Shown here one piece after another: positions 1 through 7,401 of a stretch of DNA of 28,072 bases. The notes beneath the pieces are model-generated. The model did no database searches. It was not told where the DNA came from and worked only from the letters and a program-made list of their open reading frames with translations. Positions within the stretch are counted from its first letter, which is position 1; every line of letters begins with the position of its first letter. A program made the position numbers and the translations under genes. The DNA is from Nostoc sp. CHAB 5715 (lineage in GTDB: Bacteria > Cyanobacteriota > Cyanobacteriia > Cyanobacteriales > Nostocaceae). Location of the stretch: positions 1 through 28,072 of the forward strand of contig NZ_JAIVFR010000001.1 of assembly GCF_020829685.1 (NCBI RefSeq), in the 5' to 3' direction.

Positions 1-127
1 GCTAAAGTCTACTGAAGTAGACTAAAAATTTTTGGCTATATTTAGTCATCTTCAGATGACTTCCGCTATTAGCAAGGAACTTCAGTTCCTTGCGGGACAT
101 GACTTTTACGTTAAGTTGACACCAATG
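1..127 (-). repeat. Multi-hairpin repeat element, copy 1 (cut by window edge)
   Basis: Read on the minus strand this is the same element as at 10261 and 12258. It starts with the conserved block GGTGTCAACTTAA (complement of about 111-123), followed by three hairpins at 72-93 (arms GCAAGGAACT and complement, 2-nt loop), 44-61 (arms AGTCATCT) and 6-23 (arms AGTCTACT). The fourth hairpin and the closing arm lie beyond base 1. No protein is likely to be encoded, because open frames here merely run through palindromes. Confidence 0.85.
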
Positions 128-169
128 CACTGCGCCCTTGCGGTTTCCCGACTTGAAGCAAGTGGCGTT

Positions 170-235
170 TGAGGAACGAAACCCAACATTTTCGGTGGTT
201 TGTTGGATAACACTAAAGTTCAACCCAACCTACGA
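170..235. repeat. Degenerate GAACGAAACCCAACA hairpin repeat
   Basis: Contains GAGGAACGAAACCCAACATT near 171 and TTCAACCCAACCTACG near 219-234. These are the two ends of the better-preserved hairpin repeat at 13722-13796. The middle is decayed here, so only part of the inverted pairing survives. The rest of 236-347 shows nothing recognisable. Confidence 0.6.
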
Positions 236-347
236 TTATCCTTAACTGAACCGTATTGGGATATATTTGGCAATATCCTGCTATTTATTTAACCTGACTA
301 TTTGTACAAGTTTGGTTCAAACTATATATTTAGACTAGGTTTGAGAA

Positions 348-432
348 CGGAGAGGGGGGGATTCGAACCCCCGTTAAGTTTCCCTAAACAGACTTTCCAG
401 GTCTGCGCCTTAAACCACTCGGCCACCTCTCC
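348..432 (-). tRNA. tRNA-Ser (anticodon GGA)
   Basis: On the minus strand the acceptor stem GGAGAGG (complement of 426-432) pairs with CCTCTCC (complement of 349-355). Base 348 supplies the discriminator G that is usual for serine tRNAs. The anticodon stem CAGAC/GTCTG encloses the seven-base loop CTGGAAA, giving anticodon GGA, which reads UCC/UCU codons. A long variable arm and the T-loop GGTTCGAATCC are both present, as expected for a class II tRNA. CCA is not encoded. Confidence 0.97.
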
Positions 433-449
433 AGGTGCCACAAGTTACG

Positions 450-478
450 ATTATACTATAGAATCCCAGAAAATGCAA
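450..478 (-). promoter_or_regulatory. Probable sigma-70-type promoter of tRNA-Ser
   Basis: The minus strand has a perfect TATAAT at 455-450, with TTGCAT at 478-473 (3 of 6 matches to TTGACA) and a 17-bp spacer. Transcription would begin around 443, about ten bases before the mature tRNA 5' end. The -10 box is the strong part of this call. Confidence 0.6.
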
Positions 479-538
479 AGATAAAGAAAGATATTTTAGA
501 TTTAATCTGAAAGTCTCAATTCCAAAACACAAATCCAG

Positions 539-907
539 ATGTCCCGTACATACACAATTAGAGTTAGCGATCGCGCCACTGGCAAAACCCACACCCTACA
601 AGTCCCAGAAGACCGCTACATCCTGCACACTGGCGAAAAACAAGGGGTAGAACTGCCGTTTTCTTGCCGTAACGGGGCTTGCACCACTTGTGCGGTGAGA
701 GTTTTATCGGGAGAAATTTACCAACCGGAGGCGATCGGATTGTCGCCAGATTTACGTCGGCAAGGTTATGCCTTGTTGTGTGTGAGTTACCCCCGTTCTG
801 ACTTGGAGGTGGAGACGCAAGACGAAGATGAAGTCTATGAACTCCAGTTTGGCCGCTATTTTGCTAGGGGGAAAGTTAAGGCGGGTTTACCCTTAGATGA
901 GGATTGA
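539..907 (+). CDS. [2Fe-2S] ferredoxin of the FdC2/Fed2 type, with C-terminal extension
   Basis: A plant-type ferredoxin of 122 residues, an electron carrier. The cluster ligands are visible as Cys43, Cys48, Cys51 and Cys81 (CX4CX2CX29C, in CRNGACTTC and LLCVSYP). Photosynthetic ferredoxins are about 97-99 residues. This one continues for roughly 27 residues (ELQFGRYFARGKVKAGLPLDED region), which is characteristic of the plant FdC2/Synechocystis Fed2 group linked to low-iron responses. It is therefore probably not the main photosystem I acceptor. The start ATG has no obvious Shine-Dalgarno. It lies divergent from tRNA-Ser and upstream of a phosphatase and a J-domain gene, an order I recall from Synechocystis sll1382-sll1384. 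The subgroup assignment is inferred from length and context. Confidence 0.88.
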   Translation: MSRTYTIRVSDRATGKTHTLQVPEDRYILHTGEKQGVELPFSCRNGACTTCAVRVLSGEIYQPEAIGLSPDLRRQGYALLCVSYPRSDLEVETQDEDEVYELQFGRYFARGKVKAGLPLDED

Positions 908-1062
908 AGAAGAATTCAGAATTCAGAATCAACCAGTTGGGGATTCAGACTCGCTAACGCTGCGCTATCCACCAGTCATACAGAATTCAGAATCAATTCT
1001 GACTCCTGACGACTGACGCCTCTATTCTGTTCGATAAACAATTCAAAATCACCGAATTTGTA

Positions 1063-1608
1063 ATGGTTGTGAGTCTTAGTGATTGGGTGCGAAAAATAGC
1101 TATTTTGGGTTGCTTATTGCTCTTGGTGAGTTGCCAAGGTAAAAACCAACTGCCAAAGAATGAGGCTCAGGTAAAAGTAGCACGGATAGTTAGTGGGCAA
1201 AGTTTGGAAGTGGTAGGCATGGCTGAACAACCAAATTTGATTTCCCAAGTGCGGTTAGTTGGCATTGATGCACCAGATTTGCGACAGCGACCTTGGGGGG
1301 AAGCAGCAAAAGAACAGTTAGAGAATCTAATTGGTGGTGCAGAACAATCGGTAACGCTGGAGTTTGATTTAGAAACAAAAGATAAGATCGGGCGAACTCT
1401 AGCTTATGTGTGGAAAAATAAGGTGTTGTTGAATGAGGAATTAGTGAAACAAGGGAATGCAATGTTTGTTGAGCGATCGCCTAACCACAAATATGACCAG
1501 CGTTTAGAACGTGCCCAACAATGGGCTAGACTCATGGGCCAAGGAATCTGGAACCCAGAAAAATCCATGCGCCTCACTCCCGCCGAGTTTCGCCGTCAAA
1601 ATCTTTGA
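1063..1608 (+). CDS. Thermonuclease (SNase)-like lipoprotein with altered active-site positions
   Basis: 181 residues with an N-terminal hydrophobic segment ending in a lipobox (L21-V-S-C24), so it is probably a lipid-anchored exported protein. The rest matches the staphylococcal nuclease fold: VRLVGIDAP around residues 63-71, a PWG motif at 77-79, and DKIGRTLAYVW around 107-117. Aligned by eye, the catalytic arginines are retained (Arg64 for SNase R35, Arg111 for R87), as is Asp69 for D40. However, the usual DGDT is SGQS (44-47), losing the Asp21 calcium ligand, and Glu43 is Asp72. It may be weakly active, use another metal, or be a binding protein. It sits between the ferredoxin and phosphatase genes on the same strand, bordered by repeats on both sides. 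Confidence 0.82.
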   Translation: MVVSLSDWVRKIAILGCLLLLVSCQGKNQLPKNEAQVKVARIVSGQSLEVVGMAEQPNLISQVRLVGIDAPDLRQRPWGEAAKEQLENLIGGAEQSVTLEFDLETKDKIGRTLAYVWKNKVLLNEELVKQGNAMFVERSPNHKYDQRLERAQQWARLMGQGIWNPEKSMRLTPAEFRRQNL

Positions 1609-1613
1609 AGAAT

Positions 1614-1725
1614 GGGGAGTGGGGAGTGGGGAGTGGGGAGTGGGGGGATGAGGGAGATGAGGGAGATGAGGGAGCAGGGGGAGCAGGGGGAGTAGGAGAG
1701 ACAAGGAGACAAGGGGACAAGGGGA
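1614..1725. repeat. STRR tract: GGGGAGT heptamers then GATGAGGGA nonamers
   Basis: About five GGGGAGT units begin six bases after the nuclease stop codon. They are followed by three GATGAGGGA units and then GGAG/CAAGGGGA runs. Heptameric tandem repeats are a known feature of heterocystous cyanobacteria. Confidence 0.85.
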
Positions 1726-1754
1726 GGGGTATATTTTAGAATGCAACAATGAGC

Positions 1755-1964
1755 CTTTGAACTCCATTAATGAGTCTTTGAACTCCATTAATGAGTCTTT
1801 GAACTCCATTAATGAGTCTTTGAACTCCATTAATGAGCCTTTGAACTCCATTAATGAGCCTTTGAACTCCATTAATGAGTCTTTGAACTCCATTAATGAG
1901 CCTTTGAACTCCATTAATGAGTCTTTGAACTCCATTAATGAGCCTTTGAACTCCATTAATGAGC
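1755..1964. repeat. 21-bp tandem array D, ten units
   Basis: Ten back-to-back 21-bp units built around CTTTGAACTCCATTAATGAG. They vary only at the last base (T or C). Each carries the palindrome CATTAATG. There are no spacers, so this is not a CRISPR array. The period is a multiple of three, so several frames stay open on both strands (heptads LNSINES on plus, LINGVQR on minus). No ribosome site or conserved start supports translation. The preceding ACAATGAGC (1746-1754) looks like a partial extra unit. Confidence 0.95.
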
Positions 1965-2009
1965 TTTTGATACTCGTGAACAAGTGTAAAAACTCCCCTT
2001 GTCACCTTG

Positions 2010-2069
2010 CCCAATCCCCAATGCCCAATGCCCCATGCCCAATGCCCAATGCCCAATGCCCAATGACAA
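2010..2069. repeat. STRR tract of CCCAATG heptamers abutting the next gene
   Basis: Seven-base units CCCAATG with CCCCATG variants run up to CAATGACAA directly before the ATG at 2070, leaving no room for a normal ribosome-binding site. Confidence 0.85.
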
Positions 2070-2882
2070 ATGACTAATCTACAAAGTGTTCTAGATATTG
2101 CTACTGAAGCGGCCTTAGCTGCTGGTGTCGTTTTGCAAGGTTATTTAGGTAAATTAGAAGACGCAATTATTGAAAAAGGTCGCTCTGGTGATTTAGTCAC
2201 TGCTGCTGATAAAGCCTCAGAAGAGGTGATTTTAGAAATTTTGCGCCGCCACTTTCCCCATCACTCTATCCTTGCTGAAGAATCAGGGAAATTAGGTAAT
2301 CAAGAGAATGAATACCTTTGGGCAATAGATCCCCTAGATGGCACAACCAACTACGCTCATCAATACCCATTTTTTGCTGTTTCTATTGGACTGTTAATTA
2401 ATGGCATTCCGCAACTTGGTGTAATTTATGACCCTTTCCATAATGAGCTATTCCGTGCTGCTGCTGCCTTAGGAGCAACCCGTAACCGTCGCCCCATTAA
2501 AGTTTCGGTAACATCTGAACTGAGTAAAAGCTTACTAGTGACAGGATTTGCTTATGATCGCCGCGAAACCTCTGATAACAACTACGCAGAATTTAGTCAC
2601 CTCACTCATCTAACTCAAGGAGTCAGACGTAGCGGTTCCGCATCGCTAGATTTGGCGTATGTTGCTTGTGGACGTGTCGATGGTTACTGGGAACGAGGGC
2701 TTTCTCCTTGGGATATTGCCGCTGGGATAATTTTGTTACAAGAGGCTGGGGGCAAAGTCACCGCCTACGATGGTACTCCCGTCAAAATTGAGTCAGGTAG
2801 AATTCTTGCCACAAATGGTTATATTCACGACTCCCTCAGTAGCGAACTTTTACAGGTTCCACCACTGTCAGCATGGGTTTAG
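2070..2882 (+). CDS. suhB: Inositol monophosphatase family protein
   Basis: 270 residues, a Mg2+-dependent phosphomonoesterase. The metal and catalytic motifs are complete: Glu70-Glu71 in ILAEES, DPLDGTTN (Asp87, Asp90, Thr92) and WDIAAG (Trp214-Asp215). Full length for the family. In cyanobacteria such enzymes act on inositol-1-phosphate or related substrates such as histidinol phosphate, and the sequence does not decide which. The start ATG is the only sensible one, because family homology begins within a few codons. The first codons ATGACTAAT themselves look like heptamer-repeat sequence, and no Shine-Dalgarno is visible. Proximity to hisZ makes a histidine-pathway role conceivable but unproven. 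Confidence 0.92.
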   Translation: MTNLQSVLDIATEAALAAGVVLQGYLGKLEDAIIEKGRSGDLVTAADKASEEVILEILRRHFPHHSILAEESGKLGNQENEYLWAIDPLDGTTNYAHQYPFFAVSIGLLINGIPQLGVIYDPFHNELFRAAAALGATRNRRPIKVSVTSELSKSLLVTGFAYDRRETSDNNYAEFSHLTHLTQGVRRSGSASLDLAYVACGRVDGYWERGLSPWDIAAGIILLQEAGGKVTAYDGTPVKIESGRILATNGYIHDSLSSELLQVPPLSAWV

Positions 2883-2956
2883 CTGGTGGGAGCTTTCCTC
2901 TCGACTTTGGGTAAACTAAAAAGAATCTAACTGCTGCTTTGGTGCAAAACCTCTAT

Positions 2957-3925
2957 ATGTCTTTCAAAATAGATCGTGGACTATTTAAATATGATTTCAT
3001 AGATCATCACGCAGTTTTATGCGTTCCAGTAGATGCGGATGTCAAAGAAATTCGCAAACGCTATCTCAAAATCGCCCGACGCTTACACCCGGACAGTAAT
3101 TTTACTGAAAATGCTAGTCAAAAAGAGCTAGGGAACGAATTGTTATCAAAACTGGTTAACCCAGCTTACGAAAAACTGTGTGGCGATCGCACTCGCACGG
3201 AATATATTTTAATTTTGTCGCAAATTGGCAAGCGCCTGATACAAGAATCTACTTCGATAACTCTCAACACCGAGTTGGCTAGACAGTTAGCCCAGACGCC
3301 TAATCTGGATCATTTCTATAAAAGTGCGATCGCTAAAATCGGCGAAAGCCAATATGATTCTTTAGAGCAAGCGCTGCAAGTCATTGCCCAAGTTAGTGAG
3401 TTGAATTTAGTGTATTTAATGCGGAGTACAAGCAAACCATCCGCAGCGCCGCGGCCACCTGCTCAACCCAAAGTCGAGTCAGGTACGCCTCAGTCAAATA
3501 CACCAAAAAATACACCACCAGCACCAGCACCACCACCAGCGCCACCAAAAGAAGACTCGATTGTAGAACAGTATATTCGTCGCGCTCAATCTTTGATTGA
3601 CAAAAACCAATTTGCCCAAGCCAAAGTCGAGTTGCAGGATGCCCTGAAGCTAGAACCTAAAAATAGTCACTGCCATAGCTTAATTGCAATGGTGTATTTG
3701 AAGCAAAATCAGCTAAAAATGGCAAAAATCCACTTCGACAATGCTCTCAAATTAGACCCTAATGACGAAGCGGCTCTACAATGGAAACCTAAAATAGATA
3801 GAGCTCTAGGACAACAACCTAGTGATCATAAGGTGACTTCATCCGCCAATAATGGAGATAAGCAACCAGATAAATCTGGTAGTGGTGGTTTGTTCGGTGG
3901 TTTGTTTGGTGGGAAGAAAAAATAA
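2957..3925 (+). CDS. J-domain protein with C-terminal TPR repeats
   Basis: 322 residues from the ATG at 2957. A TTG 18 bases upstream is a less likely start. Residues about 10-80 form a DnaJ-like J domain with the HPD triad at 44-46 (ARRLHPDSN), the motif that stimulates Hsp70 ATPase. A Pro/Ala-rich linker follows (about 160-200, many PPAP runs), then about two TPR units (about 205-285, FAQAKVELQDALKLEP and MAKIHFDNALKLDP), and a Gly-rich basic tail GSGGLFGGLFGGKKK. It lacks the zinc-finger and C-terminal domains of DnaJ, so it is a type III J protein, probably a dedicated Hsp70 co-chaperone. Its TAA overlaps the ATG of hisZ by one base, which indicates co-translation. Confidence 0.88.
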   Translation: MSFKIDRGLFKYDFIDHHAVLCVPVDADVKEIRKRYLKIARRLHPDSNFTENASQKELGNELLSKLVNPAYEKLCGDRTRTEYILILSQIGKRLIQESTSITLNTELARQLAQTPNLDHFYKSAIAKIGESQYDSLEQALQVIAQVSELNLVYLMRSTSKPSAAPRPPAQPKVESGTPQSNTPKNTPPAPAPPPAPPKEDSIVEQYIRRAQSLIDKNQFAQAKVELQDALKLEPKNSHCHSLIAMVYLKQNQLKMAKIHFDNALKLDPNDEAALQWKPKIDRALGQQPSDHKVTSSANNGDKQPDKSGSGGLFGGLFGGKKK

Positions 3926-5136
3926 TGGTGTATCAACCAGCAGCAGGAGCCAGGGATTTATTGCCCTTGGATGTGGAGAAAAAACGCTGGATTGAAGATA
4001 GATTACAGCAGGTGTTTCACCGTTGGGGATATCACAGGATTATCACCTCAACTTTAGAGCGCATGGATACTCTGATGGCGGGGGAAGCAATCCAGCGCCA
4101 GATGGTGATTCAACTACAAAATGGCGAAGATGATGAATTAGGGCTACGTCCAGAATTAACAGCATCTATTGCTCGCACCGTTGTCACTCGCATGGCAAAT
4201 GCAACTTATCCGCAACGGTTGTACTACAACGCTAATGTGTTTCGCCGCACTTGGGAAAGTAGACACAATCGCCAGCAAGAGTTTTATCAAGCTGGGGTGG
4301 AATTATTAGGTGCTGGCGGATTGCTGGCGAATGCGGAAGTACTACTGTTAGTAGCAGATTGTTTAGCAGCACTGGGGTTGCAGGAATGGCATTTAATTTT
4401 AGGTGAAGCGGGAATTACCCGATCGCTCCTGAGTGCTTTTCCTGCTAATTTACAGGATAAAGTTCGCAGTGCGATCGCTCATCTTGACCGCATTACTATA
4501 GATACTTTACCCCTAAGTGACAAACTACGCGATCGCGCCCGAACCATGTTGGATTTGCGCGGCCCCAGTGCAAACGTGTTGCAAAAAGTTAGTAGTTTGG
4601 ATCTAGACGAAGAACAGCGAGAGGCAGTGAATAACCTCAAATCCCTAGTAGAATTACTGAAATCAGAGAAAAAATTTCCGTTAATCCTCGACCTCAGCCT
4701 CATCCAGACCATAGACTACTACACGGGTATCGTCTTTGAAGTTGTCAACGATACCGAATCCCAAGCCAGAGTTTTAGGGCGTGGTGGTCGCTACGACCAG
4801 CTTTTGGGGCTATATCATCCCCAAGGAGAAAACATTCCCGGAATTGGTTTTGGATTAAGTATCGAAGATTTATACCAAGTTCTGCTATCTACTCAGCAAT
4901 TACCACAAGTGACTCCAGCGAGTGACTGGTTGGTAGTAGCAGAGACGGCCAGTGCTAACGCTGCCGCCTTTACCTACGCGCAAAAACTCAGAGATTCTAC
5001 TGATTTGGTGCGGGTAGAAATTGATTTGGGGGGAAGGGATGCAGACGCTATTCGCCAATATGCAAGCGATCGCAGCATTGCCCAAATTGCTTGGATGAAA
5101 GCTGATGGCTCCCCAAAAATTGAATCATTGCGTTAA
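3925..5136 (+). CDS. hisZ: ATP phosphoribosyltransferase regulatory subunit HisZ
   Basis: 403 residues. A catalytically inactive histidyl-tRNA-synthetase paralogue that joins short-form HisG in the first step of histidine biosynthesis. Motifs seen: a GARDLLP start, the motif 2-like region RRTWESRHNRQQEFYQAGVE (about 108-127), the HisRS-like IDYYTGIVFE (about 264-273), and the GRGGRYDQLL motif. It is shorter than HisRS and its C-terminal part does not look like an anticodon-binding domain, which favours HisZ. It starts in the TAATG overlap with the J-domain gene. Whether histidine controls it cannot be read from the sequence. Confidence 0.92.
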   Translation: MVYQPAAGARDLLPLDVEKKRWIEDRLQQVFHRWGYHRIITSTLERMDTLMAGEAIQRQMVIQLQNGEDDELGLRPELTASIARTVVTRMANATYPQRLYYNANVFRRTWESRHNRQQEFYQAGVELLGAGGLLANAEVLLLVADCLAALGLQEWHLILGEAGITRSLLSAFPANLQDKVRSAIAHLDRITIDTLPLSDKLRDRARTMLDLRGPSANVLQKVSSLDLDEEQREAVNNLKSLVELLKSEKKFPLILDLSLIQTIDYYTGIVFEVVNDTESQARVLGRGGRYDQLLGLYHPQGENIPGIGFGLSIEDLYQVLLSTQQLPQVTPASDWLVVAETASANAAAFTYAQKLRDSTDLVRVEIDLGGRDADAIRQYASDRSIAQIAWMKADGSPKIESLR

Positions 5137-5143
5137 GTGAGTT

Positions 5144-5275
5144 GGGCATGGGGCATGGGGCATTTGTCATTTGTCCTTTGTCATTAGTCATTAGTCATTT
5201 GTTATTCTCCCCCTGCCTCCCCTGCTCCTTCATCCCCCACTCCCCACTCCCCACTCCCCACTCCCCACTCCCTTT
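5144..5275. repeat. STRR mosaic between hisZ and the CHAT operon
   Basis: Successive heptamer blocks: GGGGCAT (5145-5162), TCATTTG/TCATTAG (5164-5203), then CCCCACT (about 5235-5272). There is no coding potential beyond repeat translation. 5276-5385 shows no recognisable feature apart from possible promoter sequence for the following operon. Confidence 0.85.
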
Positions 5276-5385
5276 TACCTTTCCTGAGTTAGCTAAAAAT
5301 CCTCTGCTTGGGCATCTCCTAATAAAGTTTTGTAAATAATTTGAATTACCTCAGTCTCTGGCTTCGATAACCTATTAAGCAAGTA

Positions 5386-5393
5386 AGGGGAGG
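5386..5393 (+). promoter_or_regulatory. Strong Shine-Dalgarno for the leader ORF
   Basis: AGGGGAGGT lies about seven bases before the ATG at 5401. It is the only strong ribosome site upstream of the sigma-like gene and it is placed to serve the 11-codon leader ORF rather than that gene directly. Confidence 0.65.
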
Positions 5394-5400
5394 TACTGTC

Positions 5401-5436
5401 ATGATATTTAAACCTAAACTGATGGGGTCTGGATGA
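5401..5436 (+). CDS. Possible 11-residue leader peptide coupled to the sigma-like gene
   Basis: A mini-ORF encoding MIFKPKLMGSG. It has a well-spaced AGGGGAGGT before its ATG. Its TGA stop (5434-5436) overlaps the ATG at 5433 in the arrangement ATGA. That geometry is typical of translational coupling: ribosomes ending on the leader could restart on the downstream gene. An in-frame TAA at 5415-5417 rules out reading the leader as an N-terminal extension of the downstream protein. The peptide has no recognisable regulatory codon run, so coupling is more likely than amino-acid attenuation. The role is inferred. Confidence 0.5.
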   Translation: MIFKPKLMGSG

Positions 5437-6161
5437 CCTCTATGTGTAATAACTCTCCTCTGATTGGCTTGCTTCAGGCTGCTTTAAATAATCCAATTGA
5501 AAGGAGCAGGCTCTTACAGCAACAAGAACAGATCCGGGAAATCATGAACGATATTCTTGCTCGACAATGGCTATTTGAGCAAGCATGTCAAACTGATGAC
5601 CCCAATCAGGCAAAGAAGCTGATTATTCATATGATGTGGTCTTCTAAGTTAATTTGGCATGGTGGAGGGATATCACCGGATGTCTATAGTGAAGCCCTAT
5701 CACGAACCTGGGTGTGGTTTACGGAACATCTTTGTCAAACGTATAAACCAGCACTAGCAAGCTTTGTCACCTGGTTTAACCAAAGGCTCAAAGGAATGAT
5801 TCAGGATGTGATTCGAGAAAGAGCTAAGGAAGAGAGAAGACAGTTAAATCCTTCAGCAGATGAAGAAGAAAATGAGTGGATTTATCCTCCTGCGCCAGAG
5901 CCGGATCGTTGGCATGAAACGATCCAAGAATGGTTGGAGTTAGTGCGAAATAATCCGCATCTGTTCATCAATTGTCGAATGCAGAGTCATCCAAATGTCA
6001 ACTGTCAGGTCTTGTTAATTCATATCTTGAAGGTGTTGCGCGATTCAGGGAAGTTTTCTTGGAATGATCTCGCCCAAGAGTATGGAGTCGAACCGTCGGC
6101 GCTGAGGAGATTTTGTCGGACACGATGTTTCCGTATTTTCAGGCAGTTATTGCCTGAATAA
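5433..6161 (+). CDS. Sigma-70-like transcription factor of a CHAT/DUF1822 operon
   Basis: 242 residues. The central part (about 52-135: SPDVYSEALSRTWVWF, ASFVTWFNQRLKGMIQDVIRERAKEERR) resembles sigma-70 region 2. The C-terminus (about 208-238: FSWNDLAQEYGVEPSALRRFCRTRCFRIFRQL) resembles a region 4 helix-turn-helix. An acidic, proline-containing linker separates them (SADEEENEWIYPPAPEPDR). It is diverged from standard ECF factors, so promoter recognition is not assured. Proteins of this kind recur in Nostoc-type genomes next to DUF1822 and CHAT genes, as here. The start ATG overlaps the leader stop, and a second ATG three codons on is possible. The next gene begins 40 bases after its stop, which suggests an operon. 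Confidence 0.72.
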   Translation: MTSMCNNSPLIGLLQAALNNPIERSRLLQQQEQIREIMNDILARQWLFEQACQTDDPNQAKKLIIHMMWSSKLIWHGGGISPDVYSEALSRTWVWFTEHLCQTYKPALASFVTWFNQRLKGMIQDVIRERAKEERRQLNPSADEEENEWIYPPAPEPDRWHETIQEWLELVRNNPHLFINCRMQSHPNVNCQVLLIHILKVLRDSGKFSWNDLAQEYGVEPSALRRFCRTRCFRIFRQLLPE

Positions 6162-6201
6162 GATTGCGAAAAGTTTCTAGACGTTTTCTTTGACACTAAT
6201 C

Positions 6202-7320
6202 ATGATTGATACCGCAGCAAAATTCATGCCGATCGCAATTCCGATTACGGCAACCGATCGCAAGCAGGCTTACCAGTTTGCCCAACAACAGCCAACCCAA
6301 GAGCGATCGCAACAAGTTTATCGGAATACGCTAGCTGTGTTAGTAACTGGGCGTTATTTGCAACTGTTAGGCATTGATACTGATTTAGAAGCCAGTCATA
6401 GTTGGAATCCCCTCGATCGCCTGTTAGAAAACATTGCAGACTTATATATTCCCAGTTTGCAAGGCTTTTTAGAGTGTCGTTCGCTTCAAAGGAGCGATCG
6501 CAAATGCAAAGTTCCTAAAGAAGTGTGGTCAGAACGCCTTGGCTACGTGATGATTGAACTCGATGAACCCTACCAAGAAGGGCAAATTTTAGGATTTGTG
6601 GAATCTGTATCAGTGCCGGAAGTACCACGCAGCTATTTCCAACCCCTCGATGTATTGCTTGATCGTTTGACGTTAGAGCGATCGCCACAACCAATGGTTC
6701 AACTCAGACAATGGCTCAAAAGAAGATTTGAACCTGATTGGCAACCCCTCCAAGAGTTACTTAGTACTATCAAAGGAGAGATTTTACAACTTTATCAGCC
6801 ACAGTTGCAACGAGGTGACGACCCCATTCGCCAACGGGTTGAACAACTCTATCGCGGACAGTCTTCTAATTTGGTGCAATCCATTCCGGTTCATCTAAAT
6901 CCCCAGGAAGCTTTGGTAAATCTGCTCCAAACTACTCAAAATGATGAAATTCGCTGGCAGTCGGCTGAGTTTTTATGGGAACTAGATCCTCAACATCCTG
7001 CCTGTCCAGTGATCAGTGCCAAAGATTTAGGAATTTATCTGATCGGGCATCCTATAGTACTAATGGTCGGTATTTTGCCTAAGTCAGATGGCAAGATGTT
7101 AATTCTCCTGCGGGTGTATCCTCAGGGGCAACTGTCTCATCTGCCGTTGGGATTAAAGCTGATCGTGCTGGATGAAACCGGAAATCCGTTTTTTGAAGAA
7201 GTGAAATCGCGACAGCAAGATCATTATATGCAGTTCAAATTTACGGCGGACGGAGGCGATCGCTTCAGTGCCCGTGTAGTTCTCAATGATGCTAGCTTTA
7301 CCGAAAGTTTTATTGTTTAA
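6202..7320 (+). CDS. DUF1822 family protein
   Basis: 372 residues from ATG 6202. An upstream in-frame TTG at 6190 is less likely. I recognise the cyanobacterial DUF1822 pattern: an N-terminal AYQFAQQQPTQERSQQVYRNTLAVLVTGRYLQLLGI-like segment, the conserved WNPLDRLLENIADLYIPSLQGFLECRSL stretch, then KVPKEVWSERLGYVMIELDEPYQEGQILGFV and a C-terminal sandwich-like region. No signal peptide or membrane helix is evident, so it is presumably cytoplasmic. Molecular function is unknown. The family's habit of sitting between sigma-like and CHAT genes suggests it links protease and regulator, for example as substrate, adaptor or inhibitor. That is inference only. Confidence 0.8.
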   Translation: MIDTAAKFMPIAIPITATDRKQAYQFAQQQPTQERSQQVYRNTLAVLVTGRYLQLLGIDTDLEASHSWNPLDRLLENIADLYIPSLQGFLECRSLQRSDRKCKVPKEVWSERLGYVMIELDEPYQEGQILGFVESVSVPEVPRSYFQPLDVLLDRLTLERSPQPMVQLRQWLKRRFEPDWQPLQELLSTIKGEILQLYQPQLQRGDDPIRQRVEQLYRGQSSNLVQSIPVHLNPQEALVNLLQTTQNDEIRWQSAEFLWELDPQHPACPVISAKDLGIYLIGHPIVLMVGILPKSDGKMLILLRVYPQGQLSHLPLGLKLIVLDETGNPFFEEVKSRQQDHYMQFKFTADGGDRFSARVVLNDASFTESFIV

Positions 7321-7401
7321 CTTTCTCTTGCATAGCCAAGCTTAATCGTGCTTATCTAATGAATAAATTCTTTACCTCCAGGCGCTCTCCCCCTGTTGTT
7401 T

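Noticed and set aside
2..223. 73-codon minus-strand open frame
   Set aside because: It runs through the hairpins of element copy 1 and the decayed repeat after it, with no recognisable protein pattern.
1736..2077. Long open frames on both strands through the 21-bp array (LNSINES and LINGVQR heptads)
   Set aside because: The openness follows from a 21-bp period without stops. Starts are TTG or lie in heptamer repeats and no ribosome site is present. Kept only as a low-interest observation.
6190..6201. TTG start for the DUF1822 gene
   Set aside because: An ATG four codons downstream is simpler and no ribosome site favours the TTG.
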